Notes under the pieces: model-generated
Databases searched by the model: none
What the model saw: only the letters and a program-made list of their open reading frames with translations
Told to the model about the DNA's origin: nothing
In this document: piece by piece, positions 27,480 to 36,284 of the stretch
Numbering within the stretch: position 1 is the first letter of the stretch
Layout: each line of letters begins with the position of its first letter
Assembly: GCA_963698435.1 (NCBI GenBank)
Contig: CAVOQV010000011.1
Coordinates: 243,019 to 307,018 of the forward strand
DNA: 64,000 bases
Reading direction: 5' to 3'
Origin: Sva-07 sp963698435
Lineage (GTDB): Bacteria > Actinomycetota > Acidimicrobiia > Acidimicrobiales > Ilumatobacteraceae
Program-made: the position numbers and the translations under genes

Positions 27480-27572
27480 GAGGTTCTCCTTCAGGTTGTT
27501 GTTCACGCAATCGAGAAAACTACTGCCTGGCAAGACTGCGCACGCCTTTCGTTCGAGGCCTACCGTCGAGTC

Positions 27573-28643
27573 GTGACCCGCCGATCCCGGACCGATCTCC
27601 TGCGGGCGGGCATCGTTGCGGTCGTCGGGGCGGTGCTGGTCGGCGCGGTCTGGGTGCGGCGCGACACGATCGGTGAGGCCGTCGGCGAGATCCGCGGACT
27701 GTCGTTCGCGGTCGTGACGGCGTTGCTCGCGCTCGGGGTGCTCGAGCGGGCCAGTCGTGCCGACATCGTCCGGCGCCTGCTCGGCACCACCTCGTTCGGT
27801 CGGTCGCTGACGATTCACGATGTCGGCACCGCTGCCAGCAAGGGGGTGCCGCTCGGCGGGGCGCTGGGGACGGGTCTGCGCTGGTCGATCGCCCGCGACG
27901 CCGCCGTGCCGACGACGACGTTCACGTCGATGCTCGTCGCCTATGGCGTGGCCACGACGTTCGTGACCTGGCTGTTGCCGTTCGGAGTGCTGCTCGTCGA
28001 GGTCACGCAACGTGCGCCGACGAGCACCGACCTGGCGATGATGGTCGTCTGTGCCGTCGTCGTCGGCGGGTCGGCGCTGTTCTGGGCGGTCGTCTTGCGT
28101 TCGGATCGCATCACGGCGCGGCTCGTCGGAGTGCTGCATCGGCTCGCCGACGCTGCGACAGCACGGTGGCCGTCGCTCGCACCGCACGTCACCGCTCACG
28201 ATCTCGGAGTGGGACTGCTCGAGGTACGTGCGTCGCTGCGTTCCGTCGCCGGACGCCCGGTTGGTCTCCTGCTGCGAACGGCACTGGCCCAGTCGGTCGG
28301 CGCCGTGATCCTGCTCGTCGCGCTCCGGGGGCTCGGGGTGGGCGATGAACTGGGTCTGATCGAGTTCGCTCGCGTCTTCTTCGTGGTCACGTTGCTGAGT
28401 TCGTTCGTTCCGGTTCCGGGCGGTGTCGGAGTGGTCGAAGCGGGGCTGACCGGGGCGCTCGTGGCCGCCGGCGTCGAACCATCCACGGCGCTGGCGGGTG
28501 TACTGGTCTACCGCTTGCTCACCTACGTCCTTCCGATCGCGCTGGGCGCGGTCCTCTATGCGATGTGGCGATTCGACGTTGCCCGTCGCCACGACCGTGC
28601 TCGGCCCGCAATCGAACTGCACGAACTGGCCGGCATCGAATAG
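27573..28643 (+). CDS. UPF0104 / lysylphosphatidylglycerol-synthase-like membrane protein
   Basis: 356 residues, about eight membrane segments. The C-terminal half has the family motif VVTLLSSFVPVPGGVGVVEA with GLTGALVAAGVEPSTALAGV, as in the YbhN/AglD/LPG-synthase transmembrane group. Only the membrane domain is present; the catalytic domain for aminoacyl-lipid transfer is absent, so it may be a flippase-like or lipid-related protein. GTG at 27573 gives an Arg-rich start before the first segment. Divergent from the amino-acid importer. Confidence 0.8.
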   Translation: MTRRSRTDLLRAGIVAVVGAVLVGAVWVRRDTIGEAVGEIRGLSFAVVTALLALGVLERASRADIVRRLLGTTSFGRSLTIHDVGTAASKGVPLGGALGTGLRWSIARDAAVPTTTFTSMLVAYGVATTFVTWLLPFGVLLVEVTQRAPTSTDLAMMVVCAVVVGGSALFWAVVLRSDRITARLVGVLHRLADAATARWPSLAPHVTAHDLGVGLLEVRASLRSVAGRPVGLLLRTALAQSVGAVILLVALRGLGVGDELGLIEFARVFFVVTLLSSFVPVPGGVGVVEAGLTGALVAAGVEPSTALAGVLVYRLLTYVLPIALGAVLYAMWRFDVARRHDRARPAIELHELAGIE

Positions 28644-28708
28644 GTTGCGGGCGTGAATCGCGTGACGACTGCCGGCCGCCCCCATCCTCGGTATGGGTGG
28701 TGGCGCTG

Positions 28709-29599
28709 ATGGCGCGCTTCGGCAGGGTCCTCACGGCCATGGTCACGCCATTCGACGACGAGGGCGAGCTCGACGTCGACGCAGCGGTGTCCCTGGCGAG
28801 GTGGCTCGTCGAGCAGGGCAACGAGGGGCTGGTCGTCTCCGGCACCACTGGCGAGTCGGCGACGCTGTCGATCGACGAGAAGCTCACGTTGTTCGAAGCC
28901 GTCGTGAACGCCGTGACCGTGCCGGTCATCGCTGGGACGACCGGATCGAACACGCGCCACGACATCGGCCTCACCGAGGAGGCCGGGCACCTCGGCGTCG
29001 CCGGCATCCTGGGCGTCTGCCCGTTCTACAGCCGGCCGTCGCAGGCCGGGCTCGAGACCCACTTCCGTGCGATCGCCACGTCGACCGATCTGCCGTTGGT
29101 GCTCTATGACATTCCCAAGCGCACCGGCCGCAAGATCGACAGCACCACGCTCGTCCGCCTCGCCAACGACGTGCCGAACATCGTGGCCCTCAAGGACGCT
29201 GCCGGGAACCCCGGTGCCACCGCAGCGGTCGCCGCGAACTGCCCGGCCGACTTCGAGGTGTACTCCGGCGACGACTCCATGACGCTGCCGCTGCTCTCGG
29301 TCGGCGCCGTCGGTGCGATCGGCGTGGCCACCCACTGGTGTGCGCCTGACCACGTGAAGATGTTCGACGCCTGGAACCGCGGCGACGCCGACGAGGCTCG
29401 GCGCATCAACGCCCGCCAGTTGGAGAGCTACGAGTTCGAGACCAGCGACGACGCCCCGAACCCGGTACCGTCGAAGGCCATGTTGAGAACGCTCGGTCAT
29501 GCTGTCGGGGAATGCAGGTCCCCGATGGGGCCGACGCCCCACGGACTCGAACACGCTGCCCGCGGTGTGTACGAACGCCTGGTTGCTGCCCGTGGCTGA
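28709..29599 (+). CDS. dapA: 4-hydroxy-tetrahydrodipicolinate synthase
   Basis: First committed enzyme of diaminopimelate/lysine synthesis; condenses pyruvate with aspartate semialdehyde. The 296-residue TIM barrel has GTTGESATLSIDEKLTLFE, the catalytic Tyr133 and Arg138 in VLYDIPKRTGRK and the Schiff-base Lys162 in VALKDAAGNPG, matching E. coli numbering closely. ATG at 28709 gives the usual N-terminus (FGRVLTAMVTPFDDEGELDV). Its end overlaps the start of the RNase J gene, a common actinobacterial pair. Confidence 0.95.
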   Translation: MARFGRVLTAMVTPFDDEGELDVDAAVSLARWLVEQGNEGLVVSGTTGESATLSIDEKLTLFEAVVNAVTVPVIAGTTGSNTRHDIGLTEEAGHLGVAGILGVCPFYSRPSQAGLETHFRAIATSTDLPLVLYDIPKRTGRKIDSTTLVRLANDVPNIVALKDAAGNPGATAAVAANCPADFEVYSGDDSMTLPLLSVGAVGAIGVATHWCAPDHVKMFDAWNRGDADEARRINARQLESYEFETSDDAPNPVPSKAMLRTLGHAVGECRSPMGPTPHGLEHAARGVYERLVAARG

Positions 29600-31331
29600 G
29601 CGTCGTTCGTCACGTTCCGCCGACTCGGCGCTGCCGGTGCGGATCGTCTTCCTCGGCGGTCTCGGTGAGATCGGTCGCAACTGCATGGCGATCGAGCAGG
29701 GCGCGGCGGACGATCCCGACCGCACGATCATGCTGATCGACTGCGGGCTGATGTTCCCCGACGCCAACATGCACGGCGTCGACCTGATCCTGCCCGACTT
29801 CACCTATCTGCGGGAGAACGCACAACGCATCTCGGCGCTCGTGCTCACCCACGGTCACGAGGACCATGTCGGCGCCATCCAGTACCTGTTCCGCGACCAC
29901 GACGGCATCGGCGACCTGCGCGACGAGCCGCTGCCGATCTACGGCGCAGCGCTCACGCTCGGTCTGGCCCGCAACCGCATCGAAGAAGCAGGTCTCCTGC
30001 CGAAGACCGACATGCGCAAGGTCGCCGACGGCGAGTCGATCGAGATCGGGTCGCTGACGGTCGAGTTCATCCCGGTCACCCACTCGGTGCCCCACGCCCA
30101 CGCCATCGCCGTGCACACGGCCCAGGGCGTCGTGTTGCACTCCGGCGACTACAAGATCGATCTCACACCGGTCGACTCGCGTCGCACCGACCTGGCCCGG
30201 ATCGGTCAGCTCGCCAAGGATCCCGGCATCCGTCTGCTGATGGCCGATTCGACCAACGCCGAGGAGGCCGGCTATTCGCCCAGCGAGACCAGTGTCGGTT
30301 CGGTACTCACCGGGTTGTTCGCCGCGCATCGTGATCGCCGGATCGTCACCGCCAGCTTCGCCAGCCACCTGCATCGCATCCAGCAGATCGCCACGGCCGC
30401 GATCGCCGACGGTCGCAAGATCGCCACGCTCGGCCTGAGCATGAAGAAGAACGTTCGCCTCGGCCGCGAGCTGAAGGTTCTCGACATCCCCGAGTCGGCG
30501 ATCATCGACATCGAGGAGATCGACAAGTACGAGCCTGGGCAGATCTGCATCATCTCCACCGGGTCGCAGGGCGAGCCGATGTCGGCGCTCGGGCTGATGG
30601 CCCACGGTGAGAACAAGTGGCTCAAGCTCGGCGAGCACGACACGGTGGTGCTGTCGAGTCATGCGATTCCCGGCAACGAGAGCAATGTCAACGCCGTCAT
30701 CGACGGGCTGATCCGCATGGGTGCCGACGTGGTGCACTCCGGAATTCTCGATGTGCACACGACCGGCCACGCTCAGGCCGACGAGATCAAGACCTACTTG
30801 TCGATCGTGAACCCCGAGTGGTACGTGCCGATCCATGGCGAGTACCGCCACATGGTTGCCAATGCCAAGCTCGGTGAGCTGATGGGTGTGCGGCGCGACC
30901 GGGTGATCCTTTGCGAGGACGGTGACGTCCTGGAGCTGACCGACCGGGAACTGAAGCCTGTCGGCCGGGTGCCGTCCGGCTATCTGTACGTCGACGGCAT
31001 CGTCGGCGACGTCGGCCAAGGCGTGCTGCGCGACCGCCAGAAGCTCGCCGAGGAGGGTGTCGTCGTCGTGGTGGTCACCGTCGACGTTCAGACCGGCAAG
31101 GTGCTCGTCGGTCCCGAGATCATCACCCGTGGTTGGGTGTACACGCCGGAGGCCGAGGATCTGCTCGACGAGGCATGCGACACGGTGGCCGACGCGGTCG
31201 AAGCGTCGCTCGGCAAGGGCGTACGTGATGTCGAGGCGCTGGAGCGCGACGTGCGCCGTGCGGCCGGCAAGTTCGTCAGCGAACGCACCAAGCGTCGGCC
31301 GATGATCGTGCCGGTCGTCATGGAGGCCTGA
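29592..31331 (+). CDS. rnj: Ribonuclease J
   Basis: Metallo-beta-lactamase/beta-CASP ribonuclease with 5'-3' exo- and endonuclease activity in mRNA turnover. The metal motif is HGHEDH at residues 87-92. Other landmarks are FLGGLGEIGRNCMAIE, LHSGDYKIDLTPVD, LLMADSTNAEEAGYSPSE, ISTGSQGEPMSAL, SSHAIPGNESNVNAVIDGLI and VPIHGEYRHMVANAKL, plus the C-terminal domain ending TKRRPMIVPVVMEA. GTG at 29592 overlaps the dapA stop. 579 residues, normal length. The frame is intact. Confidence 0.96.
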   Translation: MAERRSSRSADSALPVRIVFLGGLGEIGRNCMAIEQGAADDPDRTIMLIDCGLMFPDANMHGVDLILPDFTYLRENAQRISALVLTHGHEDHVGAIQYLFRDHDGIGDLRDEPLPIYGAALTLGLARNRIEEAGLLPKTDMRKVADGESIEIGSLTVEFIPVTHSVPHAHAIAVHTAQGVVLHSGDYKIDLTPVDSRRTDLARIGQLAKDPGIRLLMADSTNAEEAGYSPSETSVGSVLTGLFAAHRDRRIVTASFASHLHRIQQIATAAIADGRKIATLGLSMKKNVRLGRELKVLDIPESAIIDIEEIDKYEPGQICIISTGSQGEPMSALGLMAHGENKWLKLGEHDTVVLSSHAIPGNESNVNAVIDGLIRMGADVVHSGILDVHTTGHAQADEIKTYLSIVNPEWYVPIHGEYRHMVANAKLGELMGVRRDRVILCEDGDVLELTDRELKPVGRVPSGYLYVDGIVGDVGQGVLRDRQKLAEEGVVVVVVTVDVQTGKVLVGPEIITRGWVYTPEAEDLLDEACDTVADAVEASLGKGVRDVEALERDVRRAAGKFVSERTKRRPMIVPVVMEA

Positions 31332-31334
31332 GCG

Positions 31335-31823
31335 TTGAAGGCGGTCGCAGTGGCGGTGCTGCTCGCCGCAGCGTTGGCCGGCTGCGGTGACGACGACAGC
31401 GGCGACTCGTTCGTGGCCGACATCCGACCAGCGATCGAGGCGGTGGAAGCCGAGCTCGGCGCCGGTCAGGAGTTCTTCGAAGTCACGGCCAACGAACTCG
31501 TGACCAACCTGTTCGTCGCGGTCGATGACGCAACGGCGGCGGTTCCGTACGTGTACCTCGACGGTGAGCTCCAGCCGCCGGCGCCGACGCTGACCGGTGC
31601 GTCCGGATTCACGTTCACCGCCGCCGACCTCGATTTCGACGAGGACACGGTCCTCGACGCGGTCAGCGAAGAACTCACCGAGTCGACGATCGAAGCGTTC
31701 AGCATCGAGGGTGGTGACGGCGGCGTCGTGCGCTACGTGGTGGCGACCCTGTCGCCCGAAGGCGGTCGGCTCGACGTCACCGTCGGCCCTGACGGCACCG
31801 TCCTCGCCGTCGACCCGCTCTGA
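31335..31823 (+). CDS. Small lipoprotein of unknown function
   Basis: 162 residues with a short signal peptide and lipobox (AVLLAAALAGC, Cys at residue 17), followed by DDDSGDSFVADIRPAIEAVE. The mature protein is acidic and shows alternating beta-like segments near the C-terminus (VVRYVVATLSPEGGRLDVTV). No family was recognised. TTG start at 31335 lies three bases after the RNase J stop, so it is probably cotranscribed with it. Confidence 0.75.
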   Translation: MKAVAVAVLLAAALAGCGDDDSGDSFVADIRPAIEAVEAELGAGQEFFEVTANELVTNLFVAVDDATAAVPYVYLDGELQPPAPTLTGASGFTFTAADLDFDEDTVLDAVSEELTESTIEAFSIEGGDGGVVRYVVATLSPEGGRLDVTVGPDGTVLAVDPL

Positions 31824-31854
31824 CGCATCCGTCGAAACTCCGTGCGCAACGAGT

Positions 31855-32466
31855 TCACGAGAACGGGCGGGCGCCGATGCCGATGAGGGGCCGCATCACC
31901 TCGTTCTCGAACGGGAGTTCGAACGCCGTGTCGACGTGGATGCGCTCGAGGCCGGCCAAGGCCAGCGCGTCGGTGATCTGCTGACGCGTCAGGCCCTCGC
32001 CGTCGTCGTCCTCGCGCTCCCAGTCCCATTGCACGAACAGACCGTCGGGTCTCAGGAGTCCGGCGAGCTGTGCGACCGTGCCGGGATAGTCGTCGAGGAA
32101 CCCGCACACCGACGAGCACACGACAAGATCGTGGGTGCCCGATCCGGTCGGAAGGTCGAGACCCGAACGGACCGTGGTCCAGCCGCGGTCGGCAATCTTG
32201 GCGTCGAGCACCTCGAGCATCGCCGGCGACGCATCGACCGCGTCGATCGACGCGGCGTCGCCGACCAGTTGCTCGGTGAGAAGTCCGGTACCGCAACCGA
32301 AGTCGACGATCTTCGCCTCACCCAGCGAGTGGCCGCGTGCGGTCAGCGTCTCGATCAGCGACCCGAACGCCGCCGCCGAATAGGCGCGGGCACCCGGGTC
32401 GTCGTCCCAGTCGGGCGCGTACTCGGCCCAGACGTCGGCGACCGGTTCACTCGTGTGTGGGTCCAC
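31855..32466 (-). CDS. Class I SAM-dependent methyltransferase
   Basis: 203 residues. Motif I is IVDFGCGTGLLTEQL, the acidic residue after beta-2 is in IDAVDASPAMLEVLDAKIA, and motif IV-like HDLVVCSSVCGFLDDYPGTV follows. The C-terminal part (LRPDGLFVQWDWEREDDDGE) fits the same fold. The methyl acceptor is unknown. GTG at 32466 reads MDPHTSEPVADVWAEYAPDW. Convergent with the small lipoprotein gene. Confidence 0.88.
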   Translation of the reverse strand: MDPHTSEPVADVWAEYAPDWDDDPGARAYSAAAFGSLIETLTARGHSLGEAKIVDFGCGTGLLTEQLVGDAASIDAVDASPAMLEVLDAKIADRGWTTVRSGLDLPTGSGTHDLVVCSSVCGFLDDYPGTVAQLAGLLRPDGLFVQWDWEREDDDGEGLTRQQITDALALAGLERIHVDTAFELPFENEVMRPLIGIGARPFS

Positions 32467-32531
32467 GGGTCCATCCTGCCATCACGGCGGGCGGCGTCGG
32501 CATGGGAGCCCGCTTCTGGCAGGGTGCAGTG

Positions 32532-33563
32532 ATGAGCTCGCCGACAACGATGACCGCTGCCGTCACGTTCGGGCACGGCGGACCTGACCAGATCGAGGTA
32601 CACACCGACTGGCCTTGCCCAGCGCCGCGGTCTGGGCAGGCACTCGTCCGGGTGACCGCGGCGGCGCTGAACAACACCGACATCTGGTCGCGGGAGGGCG
32701 CGTACGGCACTGCTGCCGATGCGGATGCGGTCGTCGGCTGGAAAGGCGTGCCGCTCGACTTCCCACGCATCCAGGGCATCGACGTGGCCGGTGAGGTCGT
32801 TGCGGTCGGGTCCGCTCCCGACGAGCGCTGGGTCGGGACGCGCGTGATCATCGACTCGGCTGCCCGCTACGACGACGATCGCCCGGTCGACATCGTCGGC
32901 AGCGAGGTCGACGGTGGGTTCGCCGAGTACCACCTGTGCGCCATCCAGCAGCTCCACGACGTGACGGCGTCGCCACTCACGGATGTCCAACTCGCTTGCC
33001 TCCCCACCGCCTACGGTACGGCGCTCGGCATGCTGACCCGTGCCGACATCGAATCGGGGGAGCGCGTCCTGGTGACGGGCGCATCCGGGGGCGTTGGGAT
33101 GGCAGCTGTGCAGTTGCTGCTCGATCGGGGATGCGAAGTGGTCGCGCGAACCAGTGCTCCGCACCGCGAGCTGATCGCCGGGTTCGGTGTTGCCGACGTG
33201 TCGGTTCGCGGGGTCGACGATCTCGTTGCGCTGCGGCATGTCGATGCGGTGGTTGACGTGGTGGGCGGCGACGAGTTCGCAGCGACACTCGATCGGGTGC
33301 GCGACGGAGGACGGCTGGTCACTGCAGGCGCGATCGCCGGGCCGGTCGTCGCGTTCGACCTCCGGCGGCTCTACCTGCCGCAGCGAACGTTGATCGGCTC
33401 GACCATGCATACACCGGCGGTCTTTGCCCATCTGGCCGACATCGCCGTGGACGGCGGCATCCAGCCGCTGGTCGCGGCCACCTACCCGCTCCCTGAGATC
33501 GTCGCCGCTCAAGCCCGCTTCGTCGCCGGTGATTTCGTCGGCAAGCTCGTCCTGCTGCCGTGA
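32532..33563 (+). CDS. Zinc-independent MDR-family oxidoreductase (quinone reductase-like)
   Basis: 343 residues of the medium-chain dehydrogenase/reductase superfamily. The N-terminal GroES-like domain has VRVTAAALNNTDIWSREGAY and FPRIQGIDVAGEVVAVG; the Rossmann domain has VLVTGASGGVGMAAVQLLLD and VVDVVGGDEFAATLDRVRDG. The structural-zinc Cys cluster is absent, as in quinone reductases. NADPH-dependent reduction of quinones or enones is the family activity; the substrate here is unknown. ATG at 32532 was chosen. Confidence 0.87.
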   Translation: MSSPTTMTAAVTFGHGGPDQIEVHTDWPCPAPRSGQALVRVTAAALNNTDIWSREGAYGTAADADAVVGWKGVPLDFPRIQGIDVAGEVVAVGSAPDERWVGTRVIIDSAARYDDDRPVDIVGSEVDGGFAEYHLCAIQQLHDVTASPLTDVQLACLPTAYGTALGMLTRADIESGERVLVTGASGGVGMAAVQLLLDRGCEVVARTSAPHRELIAGFGVADVSVRGVDDLVALRHVDAVVDVVGGDEFAATLDRVRDGGRLVTAGAIAGPVVAFDLRRLYLPQRTLIGSTMHTPAVFAHLADIAVDGGIQPLVAATYPLPEIVAAQARFVAGDFVGKLVLLP

Positions 33564-33612
33564 ACGGCTTCGCAGATCGGGTCGGTCGGCGCGGGAGATG
33601 TAGCTTCGCCGT

Positions 33613-36219
33613 GTGACACAACCCGATTGGCCAACGGGGGTCGTGACGTTCCTGTTCACCGACGTCGAAGGGTCGACGCAGCGCTGGCACGACGACGAGT
33701 CGGCGATGGCGGTTGCGATCCGCGAGCACGATCAGGTGTTGTCGGACGTGATCGCCGGTCACAGTGGCGTCCAGTTCAAGCACACCGGTGATGGGGTGAT
33801 CGCCGCCTTCACCTCGCCCCGCCTCGCCGTCGCCGCCGCGGCTGCTGCCCAGGAGGCACTCGGATTACCGGTCCGCATGGGGCTCCACACCGGCGATGCG
33901 GAACTCCGAGACGGCGACTACTTCGGCACGACCCTCAACCGCGCCGCCAGGGTGATGGACGCCGGCCACGGCGGACAGATCCTGGTGTCGGAGACCACCC
34001 GGTCGCTCGTGCCGAGCCTCGACGTCGTCGACCTCGGTACGTTCGAGCTCAAGGGGCTCGATGGTGCAGAGCGGCTCTTCCAGGCGGGGCGGGGCGACTT
34101 CGCTCCGTTGCGGGCGAGGCCCACCGTGGCGGGCAACCTGCCTCACGTCGCTGGCGAGTTCATCGGCCGCGAGGGAGAGATCACCAGGGTGATCGATGCG
34201 GTTGGACAGTCCCGGGTCGTCACCCTGTTCGGCGTGGGTGGCACCGGCAAGACCCGGCTGGCAATCGAGGCCAGCGGCCGGCTGGGCGCCGCCACCGATC
34301 GTGGGGCATGGTTCGTCGACCTCGGCCAGGTTGGCTCCGGGGACGGTGTCCCGTTCGCCGTTGCGGCCGGGGTCGGTTTCGAGCCGGCCGAGCAGGGCGA
34401 CATCGTCGACGACCTCGTGCGTCGCATCGGTGATCGGACCATGGTGGCGGTGATCGACAACTGCGAGCACCTCCTCGACGACGTGGCCGAGGTCGTCGAG
34501 CGCCTGGTCGCGGGCTGTCCAGCGATTCGGGTGATCGCAACCAGCCGCGAACCGCTGATGGTCGCCGACGAGCAGGTCGTGCCGGTCGGTGCGCTGGCGG
34601 TCGACGACGCCGTCGCGTTGTTCCTCGCCCGGGCGCGTGCGGAGGCGCCGGCGCTCGAGTTCGACGACCGTCAGACGACGGCGGTCGGTGAGTTGGTGCG
34701 CCGACTCGACGGGCTCCCGCTGGCGATCGAGTTGGCCGCCGCCCGAGCGCGGTCGATGACCCCTGTCGACCTGTTGGCCGGCCTCGACGAACGGTTCCGC
34801 CTGCTGACCGGGAGCCGTCGATCGCGAGCCGAGCGACATCAGACGATGCGGGCCACGCTCGACTGGTCCTACGAGCTGTGCGACGAAGTCGACCGGCAGG
34901 CATTCGACGAGTTGTCCGTCTTTCCGTCGGGGTTCGACCTCGACGGCGCAGCGGCCATCGTGGACGCCGGCGCGCTGTCCCGGTTCGAGGTGGCCGACAT
35001 CGTCACACGGCTGGTCGACCGGTCGCTGCTCGACGTCGGAACCGGTGTCGAAGGCGGCGCCCGCTACCGCATGCTCGAGACGATGCGCGCCTACGGACGC
35101 GAGCATCTTCACCAGCAGGGCCGGATCGACGACGTACACGATCGTCACGCCGATGTGACCGGTGCCCGGCTCGACGAGTTGGCGGTGCATGCGATCGGTC
35201 CCGACGAGGCTGCGATGTTTGCCAGGATCTCCGAACTGCTTCCCGACGCAATCGCCGCGTTCGACCGCCGGGTGGACCAACACGACTGGGTTGCCGCGAT
35301 CTCTCTGCTGCCCGGATACTGGTTCCCGGACAACCGGTCGCACATGGAACTCGCCGACCGACTGGCGAGCTCGGTCGAAGCCGTTGACCCTGGGTCGCCG
35401 CTGCTCCTCGAACTCGGCGTGCCAAGAAGGGTGGTCGGGTCCCTGCGTCGGGGCTTCGAAGAAGAGTGGGCGGCGCTCGAGTTGCAGCGCCCCGCTGAGG
35501 GGCGTGACTCGTACTCGCTGGCGATGCAGCTGATGGACGACCGCGGGCTCACCGATCAGCAGTGCGAGTTGCTGGCGGAACACACGCGTCGCTACCGCAA
35601 CGCCCGTCCCATCACCTGCTTCCTCGCCCAGGTGGGTGCCGGTCGTGCATTCGCCTTCGCCGATCGGTCGGACCTGCTCGAGGAGGTCGTCTCAGCGCTG
35701 GAGGAGCGTGGCGCCGATCTCGGCAGCGACCTCTACCGCTCGGCGGCAATCGAGATGCGGGCCCAGATGCACCGGGTGCATCATGAGTGGGCGCTCGCTG
35801 CGCAGGAGCTTCGGCGCGCTCGGCAGCTCCGGATCGCAGCGACCGGCACGGACGTCAGCGGCATCGTCCTCCTGGCGGACTTCCACGGCATCGCCGCCCG
35901 CGCCGTGATCGGCGAGTCCGTCACACCTGTCGAACTCGCCGAGGTGTGGCGCCGATTCATCCAGTTCGGGCCGTCAGGAATGTCGTTTCGGGCGTGCTCG
36001 GCCATCGCTGTCGTGCTGTCGGTTCGAGGGCGGCATTCGCTCGCCCAGTCGTTCCTGGCCAGCGGCCGCTCGTTCGATTGGACCGGCGCCTTCGCCGACA
36101 TGATGCACAGCCCGGCGTTTCGCAGTGAACTCGACCACGTCGGGCTCGTCGAGGATCCCGACGCGGAGGTGTTCACCTACGCCGAACTCCTCGACTTCCT
36201 CATCGCCCTCGGCGACTGA
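33613..36219 (+). CDS. Class III nucleotide cyclase fused to NB-ARC/LuxR-type ATPase regulator
   Basis: 868 residues. The first 165 form a class III adenylate/guanylate cyclase domain: FLFTDVEGSTQRW with metal Asp17, FKHTGDGVIAAF with Lys56 and metal Asp60, and NRAARVM with Asn109 and Arg113, so the catalytic set looks complete. An NB-ARC/AAA-type ATPase follows with P-loop GVGGTGKT at 207-214, Walker B VAVIDNCEHLLDDV near 279-289, an ATSREPL sensor and the GLPLAIELAAARA motif. The rest is helical, TPR-like sequence with no DNA-binding HTH seen. Expected output is cAMP or cGMP gated by the ATPase/helical module; the signal is unknown. GTG start at 33613. Confidence 0.88.
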   Translation: MTQPDWPTGVVTFLFTDVEGSTQRWHDDESAMAVAIREHDQVLSDVIAGHSGVQFKHTGDGVIAAFTSPRLAVAAAAAAQEALGLPVRMGLHTGDAELRDGDYFGTTLNRAARVMDAGHGGQILVSETTRSLVPSLDVVDLGTFELKGLDGAERLFQAGRGDFAPLRARPTVAGNLPHVAGEFIGREGEITRVIDAVGQSRVVTLFGVGGTGKTRLAIEASGRLGAATDRGAWFVDLGQVGSGDGVPFAVAAGVGFEPAEQGDIVDDLVRRIGDRTMVAVIDNCEHLLDDVAEVVERLVAGCPAIRVIATSREPLMVADEQVVPVGALAVDDAVALFLARARAEAPALEFDDRQTTAVGELVRRLDGLPLAIELAAARARSMTPVDLLAGLDERFRLLTGSRRSRAERHQTMRATLDWSYELCDEVDRQAFDELSVFPSGFDLDGAAAIVDAGALSRFEVADIVTRLVDRSLLDVGTGVEGGARYRMLETMRAYGREHLHQQGRIDDVHDRHADVTGARLDELAVHAIGPDEAAMFARISELLPDAIAAFDRRVDQHDWVAAISLLPGYWFPDNRSHMELADRLASSVEAVDPGSPLLLELGVPRRVVGSLRRGFEEEWAALELQRPAEGRDSYSLAMQLMDDRGLTDQQCELLAEHTRRYRNARPITCFLAQVGAGRAFAFADRSDLLEEVVSALEERGADLGSDLYRSAAIEMRAQMHRVHHEWALAAQELRRARQLRIAATGTDVSGIVLLADFHGIAARAVIGESVTPVELAEVWRRFIQFGPSGMSFRACSAIAVVLSVRGRHSLAQSFLASGRSFDWTGAFADMMHSPAFRSELDHVGLVEDPDAEVFTYAELLDFLIALGD

Positions 36220-36284
36220 CACCGGCGGGTCGCGGCGTGGGTCGCGGATGGTGGTGACACCCTCCGAGTACCGTAGAGCGCGTC

